From the NCBI RefSeq assembly GCF_001570765.1, contig NZ_BCSH01000063.1:1-49179 (forward strand): DNA of 49,179 nucleotides, in the 5' to 3' direction. A program made the position numbers and the translations under genes. This DNA comes from Nocardiopsis listeri NBRC 13360. GTDB taxonomy: Bacteria; Actinomycetota; Actinomycetes; Streptosporangiales; Streptosporangiaceae. Under the pieces are notes generated by a model, which was given only the letters and a program-made list of their open reading frames with translations, made no database searches and was not told the DNA's origin. Position 1 is the first letter of the stretch, and each line of letters starts with the position of its first letter. Of this stretch, positions 8,306-16,187 are shown in pieces.

Positions 8306-9310
8306 TCAGCCGCGAATGTTCTCCGGGCTCTTGGTGAGCGCGGGGTCGCGCTGGACACTGTCGCCCAGGACCTCGTCGATACGGGCCATGAGTCCGGCGT
8401 CGAGCTTGACCCCGGCCGCCTCCACGTTGCTCCGCACCTGCTCGGGACGAGAGGCGCCGATGATCGCGGTGGACACGTTCCGGTTCTGCAGGACCCAGGC
8501 CACGGCCAACTGCGACAGGGACAGACCGGCCTCGGCGGCCAGCGGCTCCAGCCCCTGCACCCGCTCCAACAGGGCCTGGTCGGAGACCTTGTCCGCGAGG
8601 AACTTCTCGCTCTTGGGGTCGGCTGCGCGCGAACCGGCGGGCAGTTCCTGGCCCGGCTTGTACTTGCCGGTGAGGATGCCGCCGGCGATCGGCGACCACA
8701 CGATCTGGCCGAGGCCCTCACGTTCGGAGAGCGGCACGACCTCGGACTCGATGACCCGCCAGAGCATGTTGTACTGCGGCTGGTTGGAGACGATCCGGTC
8801 GAAGCCCATCTCGTCGGCGATCTTCAGTGCCCGCTCGATCTCCTCCGCCCGCCATTCGGAGACACCGATGTAGAGGACCTTGCCCTGACGGACCAGGTCC
8901 TCGAAGGCCCGCATAGTCTCTTCGAGCGGGGTGGTGTAGTCGAACCGGTGCGCCTGGTACAGGTCCAGGTAGTCGGTCCCCAGCCGACGCAGGGAGTCCT
9001 CGCAGCCGCGGACGACGTGCTTGCGGGACAGGCCCCGGTCGTTCTTGCCCTCGCCCATGGGCCAGTAGAGCTTGGAGAAGATCTCCAGTCCGTCGCGACG
9101 CTCGCCCTTCAGGGCCCGTCCGAGGATCTCCTCGGCCTTGCCCTGCGCGTAGCCGTCGGCGGTGTCGAAGGTGGTGATGCCCGCGTCGAGTGCGGCGCGG
9201 ACACAGGAGGTGGCGGTGTCCTCCTCGACCTGGGAACCGTGGGTGATCCAGTTGCCGTAGGCGATCTCGCTGATGATGAGACCGGTGTTGCCCAGATGCC
9301 GAAATTCCAT
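8306..9310 (-). CDS. Aldo/keto reductase, potassium-channel beta-subunit-like
   Basis: A 334-residue (beta/alpha)8 NADPH-dependent oxidoreductase. The catalytic tetrad is visible: Asp and Tyr in FDTADGYAQGKAE, Lys in IFSKLYWP and His in YQAHRFD. The NADP-binding end is AIIGASRPEQVRSN. The closest visible family style is the Kv-beta-like aldo/keto reductases. I chose the ATG at 9310 because EFRHLGNTGL is the usual N-terminus; TAGAGT lies 7 nt upstream and TGGTCA a further 17 bp upstream, predicting a leaderless transcript. The substrate cannot be inferred. Confidence 0.9.
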   Translation of the reverse strand: MEFRHLGNTGLIISEIAYGNWITHGSQVEEDTATSCVRAALDAGITTFDTADGYAQGKAEEILGRALKGERRDGLEIFSKLYWPMGEGKNDRGLSRKHVVRGCEDSLRRLGTDYLDLYQAHRFDYTTPLEETMRAFEDLVRQGKVLYIGVSEWRAEEIERALKIADEMGFDRIVSNQPQYNMLWRVIESEVVPLSEREGLGQIVWSPIAGGILTGKYKPGQELPAGSRAADPKSEKFLADKVSDQALLERVQGLEPLAAEAGLSLSQLAVAWVLQNRNVSTAIIGASRPEQVRSNVEAAGVKLDAGLMARIDEVLGDSVQRDPALTKSPENIRG

Positions 9311-9317
9311 GACGGGC

Positions 9318-9346
9318 ACTCTAGTGGTGTGGCCATGGGGTGACCA
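9318..9346 (-). promoter_or_regulatory. Leaderless promoter of the aldo/keto reductase
   Basis: TGGTCA (9346-9341), a 17-bp spacer and TAGAGT (9323-9318) lie on the minus strand. The -10 ends 7 nt before the ATG, so transcription should begin at or next to the start codon. No Shine-Dalgarno precedes the gene. Confidence 0.55.
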
Positions 9347-9366
9347 CAACCGGCCCCACGGCGCCT

Positions 9367-9378
9367 GGGAACGTTCCC
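9367..9378. promoter_or_regulatory. GGGAACGTTCCC palindrome, possible LacI-type operator
   Basis: A perfect 12-bp palindrome, with weaker symmetry extending a few bases on each side, centred about 60 bp upstream of the reductase start. The central AACGTT-type core is typical of LacI/GalR operators. No regulator gene is adjacent, so the assignment is speculative. Confidence 0.3.
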
Positions 9379-9413
9379 GGGAATCGTCGCGGCGAGGGGC
9401 CGGGCGAAGGAAG

Positions 9414-9439
9414 GAGGACCGGTGCGGGCACCGGTCCTC
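9414..9439 (-). terminator. 11-bp stem-loop after the DUF3043 gene
   Basis: Arms 9414-9424 (GAGGACCGGTG) and 9429-9439 pair perfectly around a CGGG loop, starting 34 nt beyond the stop of the DUF3043 gene. Confidence 0.65.
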
Positions 9440-9472
9440 GGGTCTTCGGGACGACGGGGAGGGGATGGGCGC

Positions 9473-10123
9473 TCAGCGTGCGCTCTTCGGGGTGGGGTCC
9501 TCGCCGACCTTGAGCCGGGGCTTGGGCAGGCGCAGCCGACGGAACTGCAGCTGGCGCATGGCGGCGTACATGCCGATGCCGCGAAGCAGGTCGTCGTCGG
9601 GGAAGTACTGAGTGGCGCGCTTTTTCACGGTGCGGCCCACGAAGACGCCCTCGGCGATGATGGTGACCATCATCAGCGGCCAGATCACGTACGCGACACC
9701 CACCTGGAACGCGGGATTGTTCACGAAGAGCAGCAGGATGACCAGGATCGAGAACGGCAGGAAGAACTCACTGGCACTACGGCGCGCGTCGATGAAGTCG
9801 CGCGCGTAGGCACGGGCAGGGCTCAGGTCCTGGGGCCGGTAGTACCGGGCGTCCTCACCCTTCGGTGCGCCGGGAACGGAACGCGTGACGCCTTTGGAAC
9901 GTTGGCGATCCAGACGGTCCCGGTAGGCGCGGTAGGCCTCCTTCCGTGTCTCGGGGGCCTTCACCGGCCGGCGCGGGACCGGTTCGGATTCCCTGCGCTT
10001 GGGGGTGGGCACACCCTTCTTGGGGGTATATCCCTTAGGTTGGGTGGCCTCAGAGGCCTCAGGGCTGGCGGATTCGGCTGCGGCCGAATCCGTGGCTGCG
10101 GAAGCGGAGCGACGTCGGAACAC
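9473..10123 (-). CDS. DUF3043 family membrane protein
   Basis: About 216 residues: a charged, disordered N-terminus rich in Ser/Ala/Pro with PKKGVPTPKRRE, a basic stretch (TRKEAYRAYRDR), two hydrophobic helices (FFLPFSILVILLLFVNN and YVIWPLMMVTIIAEGVF) and a basic tail with LQFRRLRLPKPRLK. This matches the actinobacterial DUF3043 family, whose function is unknown. The start is uncertain: GTG at 10123 gives the family-like FRRRS N-terminus, but GAGGG is only 1 nt away; ATG at 10144 adds seven residues. It is divergent from pspA, which may hint at a membrane-related role. Confidence 0.8.
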   Translation of the reverse strand: MFRRRSASAATDSAAAESASPEASEATQPKGYTPKKGVPTPKRRESEPVPRRPVKAPETRKEAYRAYRDRLDRQRSKGVTRSVPGAPKGEDARYYRPQDLSPARAYARDFIDARRSASEFFLPFSILVILLLFVNNPAFQVGVAYVIWPLMMVTIIAEGVFVGRTVKKRATQYFPDDDLLRGIGMYAAMRQLQFRRLRLPKPRLKVGEDPTPKSAR

Positions 10124-10151
10124 ACCCTCAGGGTAGCCGGTCATAGCTTTA

Positions 10152-10180
10152 TGGCGACCGCGGGCCAGACCGCGTAGGGT
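10152..10180 (+). promoter_or_regulatory. Candidate promoter of the psp cluster
   Basis: TGGCGA (10152-10157), a 17-bp spacer and TAGGGT (10175-10180) would start transcription near 10187, leaving a roughly 55-nt leader with AGAAGGGGA before pspA. The match is moderate. I see no clean SigE-type GGAAC/GTT pair at the right spacing. Confidence 0.35.
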
Positions 10181-10240
10181 TGGGCAAAGCGCCCGCTGGG
10201 AACTGCCGATGTACGCAGCGAGAAGGGGACGGCCACGCCG

Positions 10241-11005
10241 ATGAGCGTGTTTCAGCGACTTTCGATGATCTTCAAGTCGAAGGCCAACAGGGCCTTGGAC
10301 TCCGTCGAGGACCCAAGGGAAACCCTCGACTACTCGTACCAGAAACAACTCGAGCTCCTGCAGAAGGTGCGCCGAGGCGTCGCCGACGTCGCGACCTCCC
10401 GCAAGCGCGTCGAGCTCCAGATCCAGCAGCTCGAACAACAGTCCGACAAGCTGCAGAACCAGGGCAAGGCGGCACTGGGCCAGGGTCGCGAGGACCTCGC
10501 CCGCGAGGCCCTCACCCGACGTTCCGGTCTGACCAGTCAGATCGAGGGCCTGCGCGAGCAGCACGCCAACCTCCAGGGCGAGGAGCAAAAGCTCACGATG
10601 GCCGCCCAGCGCCTGCAGGCGAAGGTCGACGCCTTCCGCACGCGCAAGGAGACCATCAAGGCGACCTACACCGCCGCCCAGGCCCAGACGCAGATCAGTG
10701 AGGCGTTCTCGGGCATCTCCGAGGAGATGGGCGACGTGGGCATGGCCGTGCAGCGGGCGGAGGACAAGACCTCCGAGATGCAGGCCCGTGCCGGAGCCGT
10801 CGACGAACTGCTGGCGTCCGGCGCCCTCGACGACGTCACGGGCACCGGTCCGCGTGACGACATCCAGAGCGAGCTGGACCGTATGGCCAGCACCAGCGGT
10901 GTCGACGCCGAGCTCGAGCGGATGAAGCTCGAACTGGGCGGCGGCAGCGGTGGTTCCGCTCCGCAGCAGATCGAGGGTGGTAACGGTAGCCGGGAGGGCC
11001 AGTGA
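10241..11005 (+). CDS. pspA: PspA/IM30 (ESCRT-III-like) membrane-stress protein
   Basis: A 254-residue coiled-coil protein of the PspA/Vipp1 family. The N-terminal amphipathic helix (SVFQRLSMIFKSKANRALD) and the PRETLDYSYQKQLELLQKVRRGVADVA stretch are the family hallmarks; long alpha-helical repeats run to about residue 190. It assembles on stressed inner membranes and preserves their integrity. The Gly/Ser-rich C-terminal tail is typical of actinobacterial forms. The TGA overlaps the next start as GTGA, so pspAA is translationally coupled. The ATG has AGAAGGGGA upstream. Confidence 0.93.
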   Translation: MSVFQRLSMIFKSKANRALDSVEDPRETLDYSYQKQLELLQKVRRGVADVATSRKRVELQIQQLEQQSDKLQNQGKAALGQGREDLAREALTRRSGLTSQIEGLREQHANLQGEEQKLTMAAQRLQAKVDAFRTRKETIKATYTAAQAQTQISEAFSGISEEMGDVGMAVQRAEDKTSEMQARAGAVDELLASGALDDVTGTGPRDDIQSELDRMASTSGVDAELERMKLELGGGSGGSAPQQIEGGNGSREGQ

Positions 11006-11280
11006 TCGTCCGCATCATGGGTGAGGGCCAGGTGGACCTCACCGACGCCGACCTCGACGTACTCAACTCCTTCGACGCCGCTCTCGAGACCGCGATCGAG
11101 TCGGGCGACGAGGAGAAGTTCCGCAAGGCCCTGAACGACCTCCTGACGAAGGTGCGTGAGGACAGCAGGCCCCTGCCGGCCGACTCCCTGGAGCCCTCGC
11201 AGTTCATCCTGCCGCACGCCGACGCGAGCATGGAAGAGGTCCGCAAGATGTTGCAGGACGACGGGCTCATCCCCGGATAG
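11002..11280 (+). CDS. pspAA: PspA-associated protein PspAA
   Basis: 92 residues beginning IVRIMGEGQVDLTDADLDVLNSFD, with an acidic helix and a C-terminal LQDDGLIPG end. It matches the small PspAA domain that accompanies PspA in actinobacteria and is thought to modulate it; the molecular role is not established. The GTG start lies inside the pspA stop (GTGA). A strong hairpin follows about 145 nt downstream. Confidence 0.85.
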   Translation: MIVRIMGEGQVDLTDADLDVLNSFDAALETAIESGDEEKFRKALNDLLTKVREDSRPLPADSLEPSQFILPHADASMEEVRKMLQDDGLIPG

Positions 11281-11424
11281 CCCGTCCCTGGACAACGGAA
11301 GCGGACATGTGGCCTCGTGGGATCCACCACCACCGTCCGGGTGGGTCCCGTGCCGACGACGCGGAGCAGGACCGGTTCCCTTCCGGTCCGGCCCGCGCCC
11401 AGTGTCTTCGCGCGTGTTCTTCGC

Positions 11425-11458
11425 CCACGGCCGCCGTGATCCGTCACGGCGGCCGTGG
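11425..11458 (+). terminator. 15-bp stem-loop after pspA-pspAA
   Basis: Perfect arms 11425-11439 and 11444-11458 with a TCCG loop, followed by TGTTTCT. A smaller 7-bp hairpin (GGACCGG) lies near 11370-11390. They split the cluster into pspA-pspAA and htpX-pspAB transcripts, or attenuate read-through. Confidence 0.75.
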
Positions 11459-11564
11459 TGTTTCTCGGTGACACCGGAGCGACGAACACGCGACGCTTCC
11501 GCTTTAACCCTTTTCTCACCTGGTCGAACTACACTCCGGAACAGACATCGTGGAGGGGAAAGCC

Positions 11565-12491
11565 GTGGCTGGTTCGAAGTTCCGTCCGGACCGGGGCCTG
11601 ACGACCCGGATGGTCACGACCATGTTCCTCCTGATCCTGGTCTACGTGGCGTTCATCGTGGGGCTGGTGCTGGCCGGACTCAACATCTGGCTGGTGCTGA
11701 TCCTGGTCGGCGCGTTCGCGCTGTTCTCCTACTTCTCCTCCGACAAGATCGCCATGTTCTCCATGGGTGCCAAGGAGGTCACCCCCGACCAGGCCCCCGA
11801 CCTGCACGCCCTGGTCGACCGGTTGTGCGCCATGGCCGACATGTCCAAGCCCAAGGTCGGCATCGCCGACACCGACGTGCCCAACGCCTTCGCCACCGGT
11901 CACAGCGAGAAGTCCGCGGTCATCTGCGTGACCACCGGATTGATGCGCCGCCTGGAGGGTCCCGAACTGGAGGCCGTCATCGCCCATGAGCTCTCCCACA
12001 TCGCCCATCGCGACGTCATGGTCATGACCATCGCCGGATTCCTGGGCATCGTCGCCGGCTTCCTCACCCAGGCCGGACTGCGTTTCGCCATGTTCACCGG
12101 TGCGAGCGGCGGCCGGAGCAACAACAACGGCCCCGCGCCCGCCGTCATCGCCCTGCTCGTGGTGCTGGTCAGCGCCATCGCCTGGGCACTGAGCTTCCTG
12201 CTCACCCGCGCCCTGTCCCGCTATCGCGAACTGTCCGCCGACCGCGCCGCGGCCTACCTCACCGGCCGCCCCTCGACGCTGGGCAGCGCGCTGTCCAAGA
12301 TCACCGGCGACATGGCCTCCATCCCCACCCGGGACCTACGCCAGGTCGAGCCGTTCAACGCCTTCTTCTTCGCTCCGGCCTTCGCGAAGAAGGGGTTCAG
12401 CATGAGTCAGCTGATCGCCACCCACCCGCCGGTCGAACAGCGGCTGGCCCAGCTCTCCGACATCTCCCGCCAACTCGGCCGCGGCGCCTGA
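11565..12491 (+). CDS. htpX: Membrane zinc metalloprotease HtpX
   Basis: 308 residues of the M48 family. Two N-terminal membrane helices lead to the cytoplasmic zinc site HELSHIAHRD, a further helical pair follows (PAVIALLVVLVSAIAW) and the third zinc ligand region is YRELSADRAAA. It degrades misfolded membrane proteins. I chose the GTG at 11565 because GGAGGGG lies 6-7 nt upstream; the frame extends to 11550 but would place the Shine-Dalgarno inside the gene. Its position between pspAA and pspAB ties it to the membrane-stress module. Confidence 0.93.
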   Translation: MAGSKFRPDRGLTTRMVTTMFLLILVYVAFIVGLVLAGLNIWLVLILVGAFALFSYFSSDKIAMFSMGAKEVTPDQAPDLHALVDRLCAMADMSKPKVGIADTDVPNAFATGHSEKSAVICVTTGLMRRLEGPELEAVIAHELSHIAHRDVMVMTIAGFLGIVAGFLTQAGLRFAMFTGASGGRSNNNGPAPAVIALLVVLVSAIAWALSFLLTRALSRYRELSADRAAAYLTGRPSTLGSALSKITGDMASIPTRDLRQVEPFNAFFFAPAFAKKGFSMSQLIATHPPVEQRLAQLSDISRQLGRGA

Positions 12492-12540
12492 GACGGGATC
12501 GGGTCCGGGGAGCCGGGACCGGGATACAGAGAGGACCCTC

Positions 12541-13146
12541 ATGAGCTTCTGGCGCGCACTGCTGGGACGGTCGAAAGCGGTCGAGCCCGATCTCGACGCA
12601 CTCTTCGGCCTGCCCACCGCGGCGCTGACCCTGCGGGCCGGGGTGGGCCTGGTGCCCACCGGGAGTGGTTCGGTGGCCTTCCGAGCCGCGGAGGGCGCCG
12701 CCTTCGCCGACGTCGAACGCGACGTCACCGCGCTGCTCGACGCCGACGAAGGTCCGCCGGTGGAGCAGACCACCGACGACTACGGCTACACGTGGCTGGT
12801 GGTGCGCGGCGCCTCTACCCCGGAGGACGCGAGCGGCGACGCACTCGCCGACACCGACATCAGCGGCCTGGTCACCGACCTGCACGCGGTCAACTCCACC
12901 TTGGAGGTCAACGGCTACGGTCCCTCGTTGCTCTGCTCGTTGGTGGGCTTCACCGACGGTTCCGGTCGCTCGGTGGGCCTGGTGTACCTGTACAAACGAG
13001 GCACCTTCTACCCCTTCGCGCCCGCGGGCGGCAAGCGTCGGGACAACGCCTTGGAGCTTCAGGTGGAGGCGGCGATCGGTGACGACCTGCCGATGGAGAA
13101 GGACCGGTCCCGCTGGTTCCCCGTCTACGGCGCGCCGGGGCTTTGA
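12541..13146 (+). CDS. pspAB: PspA-associated protein PspAB
   Basis: 201 residues beginning SFWRALLGRSK, with DALFGLPTAALTL near the N-terminus and SLVGF...GLVYLYKRGTFYPFAP in the C-terminal half. It matches the actinobacterial PspAB family that co-occurs with pspA and htpX. It is cytosolic, without signal or membrane segment; no biochemical role is known to me. GAGGA precedes the ATG and only 49 nt separate it from htpX, so they are probably co-transcribed. Confidence 0.85.
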   Translation: MSFWRALLGRSKAVEPDLDALFGLPTAALTLRAGVGLVPTGSGSVAFRAAEGAAFADVERDVTALLDADEGPPVEQTTDDYGYTWLVVRGASTPEDASGDALADTDISGLVTDLHAVNSTLEVNGYGPSLLCSLVGFTDGSGRSVGLVYLYKRGTFYPFAPAGGKRRDNALELQVEAAIGDDLPMEKDRSRWFPVYGAPGL

Positions 13147-13423
13147 CACCCACCCGGGACGGCCCGGAGTGACCTTCGGAAGATGGCATTGGGGCGCGGC
13201 CCGGCTTACCCTGGTGGATACGGGCAGGCCCGTACGTCGCCCAGGTCACACGCACACCGTGGGGCCTTGCGGTGACAGGGCGAACACAGTGGCCGAACGG
13301 TGGAATGCCTCATCGGTCCCCGGTGTTGGGACCCGTTGAAGAGGACAGGACCCTCGGGGCCTGCCTCGTGAGCGACCGGGGTCGCCAGGCGGCCGCAACC
13401 CCTTTTCAGAGGAGCTTTACGAC

Positions 13424-13774
13424 ATGACGGTTCAGACCGAGGACACCGCGCAGGGAGTCATCCTCACCGACGAGGCGGCCGGCAAGGTCCGGTCCCTGCT
13501 CGACCAGGAGGGCCGCGACGACCTGCGCCTTCGCGTGGGTGTGCAGCCCGGTGGTTGCTCGGGGCTGCGCTACCAGCTCTACTTCGACGAGCGCGACCTC
13601 GACGGTGACATCATCACGGACTTCAGCGGGGTCGAGGTCGTCACCGACCGCAAGAGCGCCGCCTACCTCACCGGGGCGACCATCGACTTCGTCGACACGA
13701 TCGAGAAGCAGGGCTTCACCATCGACAACCCGATGGCCACCGGCTCCTGCGCCTGCGGCGACTCGTTCAACTAA
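13424..13774 (+). CDS. erpA: A-type iron-sulfur cluster insertion protein
   Basis: A 116-residue HesB/IscA-type carrier with the three conserved cysteines: one in PGGCSGLRYQ and two in GSCACGDSFN at the C-terminus. It transfers [4Fe-4S] or [2Fe-2S] clusters to apoproteins. GAGGAG lies 10 nt before the ATG. The 277-nt upstream gap has no gene and no promoter I would defend. Placement beside the adenosine kinase and upstream of cytochrome oxidase genes resembles the mycobacterial order (an IscA-like gene near adoK and ctaC). Confidence 0.93.
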   Translation: MTVQTEDTAQGVILTDEAAGKVRSLLDQEGRDDLRLRVGVQPGGCSGLRYQLYFDERDLDGDIITDFSGVEVVTDRKSAAYLTGATIDFVDTIEKQGFTIDNPMATGSCACGDSFN

Positions 13775-13815
13775 GCGCCGCCGCTTCGCTCGGGGGTGTT
13801 CGGTCACCCCCGTGG
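13774..13815 (+). repeat. Possible internally deleted copy of the dispersed repeat
   Basis: Directly after the erpA stop the sequence resembles the repeat's left block (GCGCCG.CCGCTTCG...GGTGTTCGG) joined to its right block (CACCCCCGTGG). The similarity is short and could be chance; the position straight after a stop codon matches the better copies. Confidence 0.35.
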
Positions 13816-14009
13816 CTCGGAACCGGGTCGATGGGGAGGATGGACGCGCGTCCGCGTCCATCCTCCCTTTCCGTTTTTTGGGTGGGGGAAGGCTATTGGG
13901 CCCGCGTCATGGGTACCCTTGGCAGGTCCGAACGGGCACGTGCCCGTGGCGGCTCGGCCGGCTCGCCCCGAGCGCCGATTCCTCTTTCCCACCAAGGAGC
14001 CCACCTCCC

Positions 14010-14981
14010 GTGCGTATCGCGGTTGCCGGATCCATCGCCACCGACCACTTGATGTCCTTCGAGGGTCGGTTCGCCGAGCAGATCATCCCCGAGCAGATCC
14101 AGCAGTTGTCCCTGTCCTTCCTGATCGACGAGCTGGACGTGCGCCGTGGTGGCGTCGCGGCCAACATCTGCTTCGGTCTGGGCGCCTTCGGCCTGAATCC
14201 CGTGCTGGTCGGCGCGGCCGGACAGGACTTCGAGGAGTACCGTTCCTGGTTGGACCGTCACGGAGTCGACACCTCCTCCGTGCTCATCTCCGAACTGCGC
14301 CACACCGCGCGCTTCGTGTGCACCACCGACCGTGACCAGAACCAGATCGCCTCGTTCTACGCCGGCGCCATGGCCGAGGCCCGCAACATCGAGATCCAGC
14401 CGATCTCCGACCGGCTCGGCGGACTCGACCTGGTCCTCATCGGCGCGGACGACCCGGCCGCGATGGTCCGCCACAGCGAGGAGTGCCGTACCCGCGGCAT
14501 CCCCTTCGCCGCCGACCCCTCCCAGCAGCTCGCCCGGATGGAGGGCCCCGAGGTGCGCACCCTCATCGAGGGAGCCGGTCTGCTGTTCTCCAACGAGTAC
14601 GAGAAGGCCCTGGCCGAGCAGAAGACCGGCTGGTCCGACGAGCAGATCCTCACCAAGGTCGGTACCCGCGTCACGACCCTGGGCGCCAAGGGCGCTCGCA
14701 TCGATCGCCAGGGCCAGGAGAGTATCCGGGTCGAGGCGGCCGCCGTGGGCGAGCTGGTCGATCCCACCGGCATGGGCGACTCCTTCCGTGCCGGCTTCCT
14801 GGCCGCGCACTCCTGGGGCCTGTCCCTGGAACGCGCCGCCCAGGTCGGCAACGCCACCGCCGTGCACTGCCTTGAGGCCGACGGCCCGCAGGAGTACACC
14901 CTCACCTCCGAGAGCCTGTTGGAGCGGATCGAGCGCTCCTACGGCGCGGACGCCGCCGCCGAGGTCAAGCCGTACCTGTAG
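14010..14981 (+). CDS. adoK: PfkB-family kinase, AdoK-like (adenosine kinase)
   Basis: 323 residues of the ribokinase/PfkB fold. The N-terminus (RIAVAGSIATDHLMSF), the sugar-site HTARFVCTTDRDQNQIASFY, the ADPSQQLARM stretch and the ATP/anion-hole DPTGMGDSFRAGF with catalytic Asp all resemble mycobacterial AdoK, which phosphorylates adenosine. I therefore prefer adenosine kinase over a generic sugar kinase; this is from remembered similarity, not a search. The start is a GTG with AAGGAG about 11 nt upstream; the frame is open further upstream through the erpA 3' region but without coding similarity. Confidence 0.85.
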   Translation: MRIAVAGSIATDHLMSFEGRFAEQIIPEQIQQLSLSFLIDELDVRRGGVAANICFGLGAFGLNPVLVGAAGQDFEEYRSWLDRHGVDTSSVLISELRHTARFVCTTDRDQNQIASFYAGAMAEARNIEIQPISDRLGGLDLVLIGADDPAAMVRHSEECRTRGIPFAADPSQQLARMEGPEVRTLIEGAGLLFSNEYEKALAEQKTGWSDEQILTKVGTRVTTLGAKGARIDRQGQESIRVEAAAVGELVDPTGMGDSFRAGFLAAHSWGLSLERAAQVGNATAVHCLEADGPQEYTLTSESLLERIERSYGADAAAEVKPYL

Positions 14982-15345
14982 CTTTGGGCCTTTGCCGGTG
15001 CTTCGGCCCGTGTTCGGGGCCTCCGTTAGAGCTTCTTCGGTTCGCGATCCGGGAGCCGGGCACCGCCCACGGCCACGAGAACCGCGGTTGTGGTCGGGGT
15101 GGTGCTCCGGACCCCGTAAAGTGGATGGTCGCGACCCGCACAGGTGCACCTGTGCCGCCCCGGCGCGCTGAAACGCGTACCGGTTCATTCGCCCAAGCCG
15201 TTCGCGCGGGGTCGCGCGCGGCGGTGGGGAACCCGCCTTCCGTTCGCCTCGCATCTGCGGGCACGGGGCTCGGGCGCCTCCGGCGCCTCCCAGTTCTAGG
15301 CCAGCCTTACCTGGGATTCCCTGATTCATCCTGAAAGGACTATGC
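14982..15345 (+). other. 364-bp gap before rpsD holding a repeat fragment and an 18-bp palindrome
   Basis: No gene is visible. A short relative of the dispersed repeat lies at 14986-15021 (GCCGGTGCTTCGG, CGTGTTCGG), straight after the adoK stop. TAAAGT at 15117-15122 is a plausible -10 without a good -35. Just downstream, 15138-15155 is a perfect 18-bp palindrome, GCACAGGTGCACCTGTGC. The remainder is a long leader for rpsD, where S4 autoregulation would be expected, but I cannot identify an S4-binding fold. Confidence 0.5.
14986..15021 (+). repeat. Left-end relative of the dispersed repeat
   Basis: GCCTTTGCCGGTGCTTCGGCCCG then TGTTCGGGGCC resembles the left block of the full copies (GCC.CCGCCGGCGCTTCGGCGTGTTCGGGCGCC, split here for length) with a 2-nt insertion. 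It begins 5 nt after the adoK stop. No right half is recognisable. Confidence 0.4.
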
Positions 15346-15957
15346 ATGCGCTACACCGGACCGAAGGTGCGGTTGTCCCGGCGCGCCGGCACTCCGCTGA
15401 CCCGTAAGGCGGTCAGCTACTTCGAGAAGCGTCCGTACCCGCCCGGTGAGCACGGTCGTCGTGTTCGTCGCAACAGCTCCGACTACTCCGTTCGTATGGC
15501 GGAGAAGCAGAAGGTGCGCTGGTACTACGACCTGACCGAGAAGCAGCTGCTCCGCGTCTACGAGAACGCCAAGAAGCGCGCCGCCCGTACCGGTGAGGAG
15601 ATGCTCACCGAGCTCGAGCTGCGTCTGGCCACGGTCGTCCTGCGCTCGGGTCTGGCCGCGTCGATCTACGCCGCGCGTCAGTTCGTCAACCACGGCCACA
15701 TCACCGTGGACGGCAAGAAGGTCGACATCCCGTCGTACCAGGTCAAGCCGGGCCAGATCATCAGCGTTCGGGAGAAGTCCCGCTCCATGGTCCCCTTCGT
15801 CGAGGCCGCCGAGGGCGTCCACGCCGACGACAAGATCGCCGGTTACCTGGCCGTGAGCCACAAGGACCTGCGCGTCGCGGTCATCGACCGCCCCAAGCGC
15901 GAGCAGATCCCGGTTCCCTTCGACGAGCAGCTCGTCGTCGAGTTCTACGCTCGCTAG
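15346..15957 (+). CDS. rpsD: 30S ribosomal protein S4 (cysteine-free type)
   Basis: 203 residues. The N-terminal rRNA-binding region (PYPPGEHGRRVRRNSSDYSVRMAEKQKVRW) and the S4 RNA-binding domain (LRLATVVLRSGLAASIYAARQFVNHGHITVDGKKV) are clear, as is the C-terminal QLVVEFYAR. It nucleates 30S assembly. There are no cysteines, so it is the zinc-independent form. As in other actinobacteria it stands alone rather than in an rpsM-rpsK-rpsD-rpoA operon. GAAAGGA lies 6 nt before the ATG. Confidence 0.97.
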   Translation: MRYTGPKVRLSRRAGTPLTRKAVSYFEKRPYPPGEHGRRVRRNSSDYSVRMAEKQKVRWYYDLTEKQLLRVYENAKKRAARTGEEMLTELELRLATVVLRSGLAASIYAARQFVNHGHITVDGKKVDIPSYQVKPGQIISVREKSRSMVPFVEAAEGVHADDKIAGYLAVSHKDLRVAVIDRPKREQIPVPFDEQLVVEFYAR

Positions 15958-16014
15958 GCACCTCCCGCACCGAAGGGACCGGCCCCTGACCGGGTGTGGG
16001 CCCCGACCGCGGGA

Positions 16015-16046
16015 AAGGCCGCGCGGACCCCGGTCCGCGCGGCCTT
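16015..16046 (+). terminator. 14-bp stem-loop terminator after rpsD
   Basis: Perfect arms 16015-16028 (AAGGCCGCGCGGAC) and 16033-16046 with a CCCG loop, followed by CGTGTTGTG. It starts 58 nt after the rpsD stop. Confidence 0.8.
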
Positions 16047-16187
16047 CGTGTTGTGCCCGCCCCTCGCCTCACCTTCGGGGGAGGGGCGGGCGGGTGCTCC
16101 GCGCCGTGTCGAAAAACCGGCCGGTACCAATCGTTATCGCAACGGAACCGAAAGTCCCGTTCCAGTGCGGAGGACGTCTCCGGACGG

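Noticed and set aside
10145..10240. A SigE-type promoter driving pspA
   Set aside because: GGAAC occurs near 10199, but no matching downstream element lies at 15-17 bp, so I kept only a weak housekeeping-type candidate.
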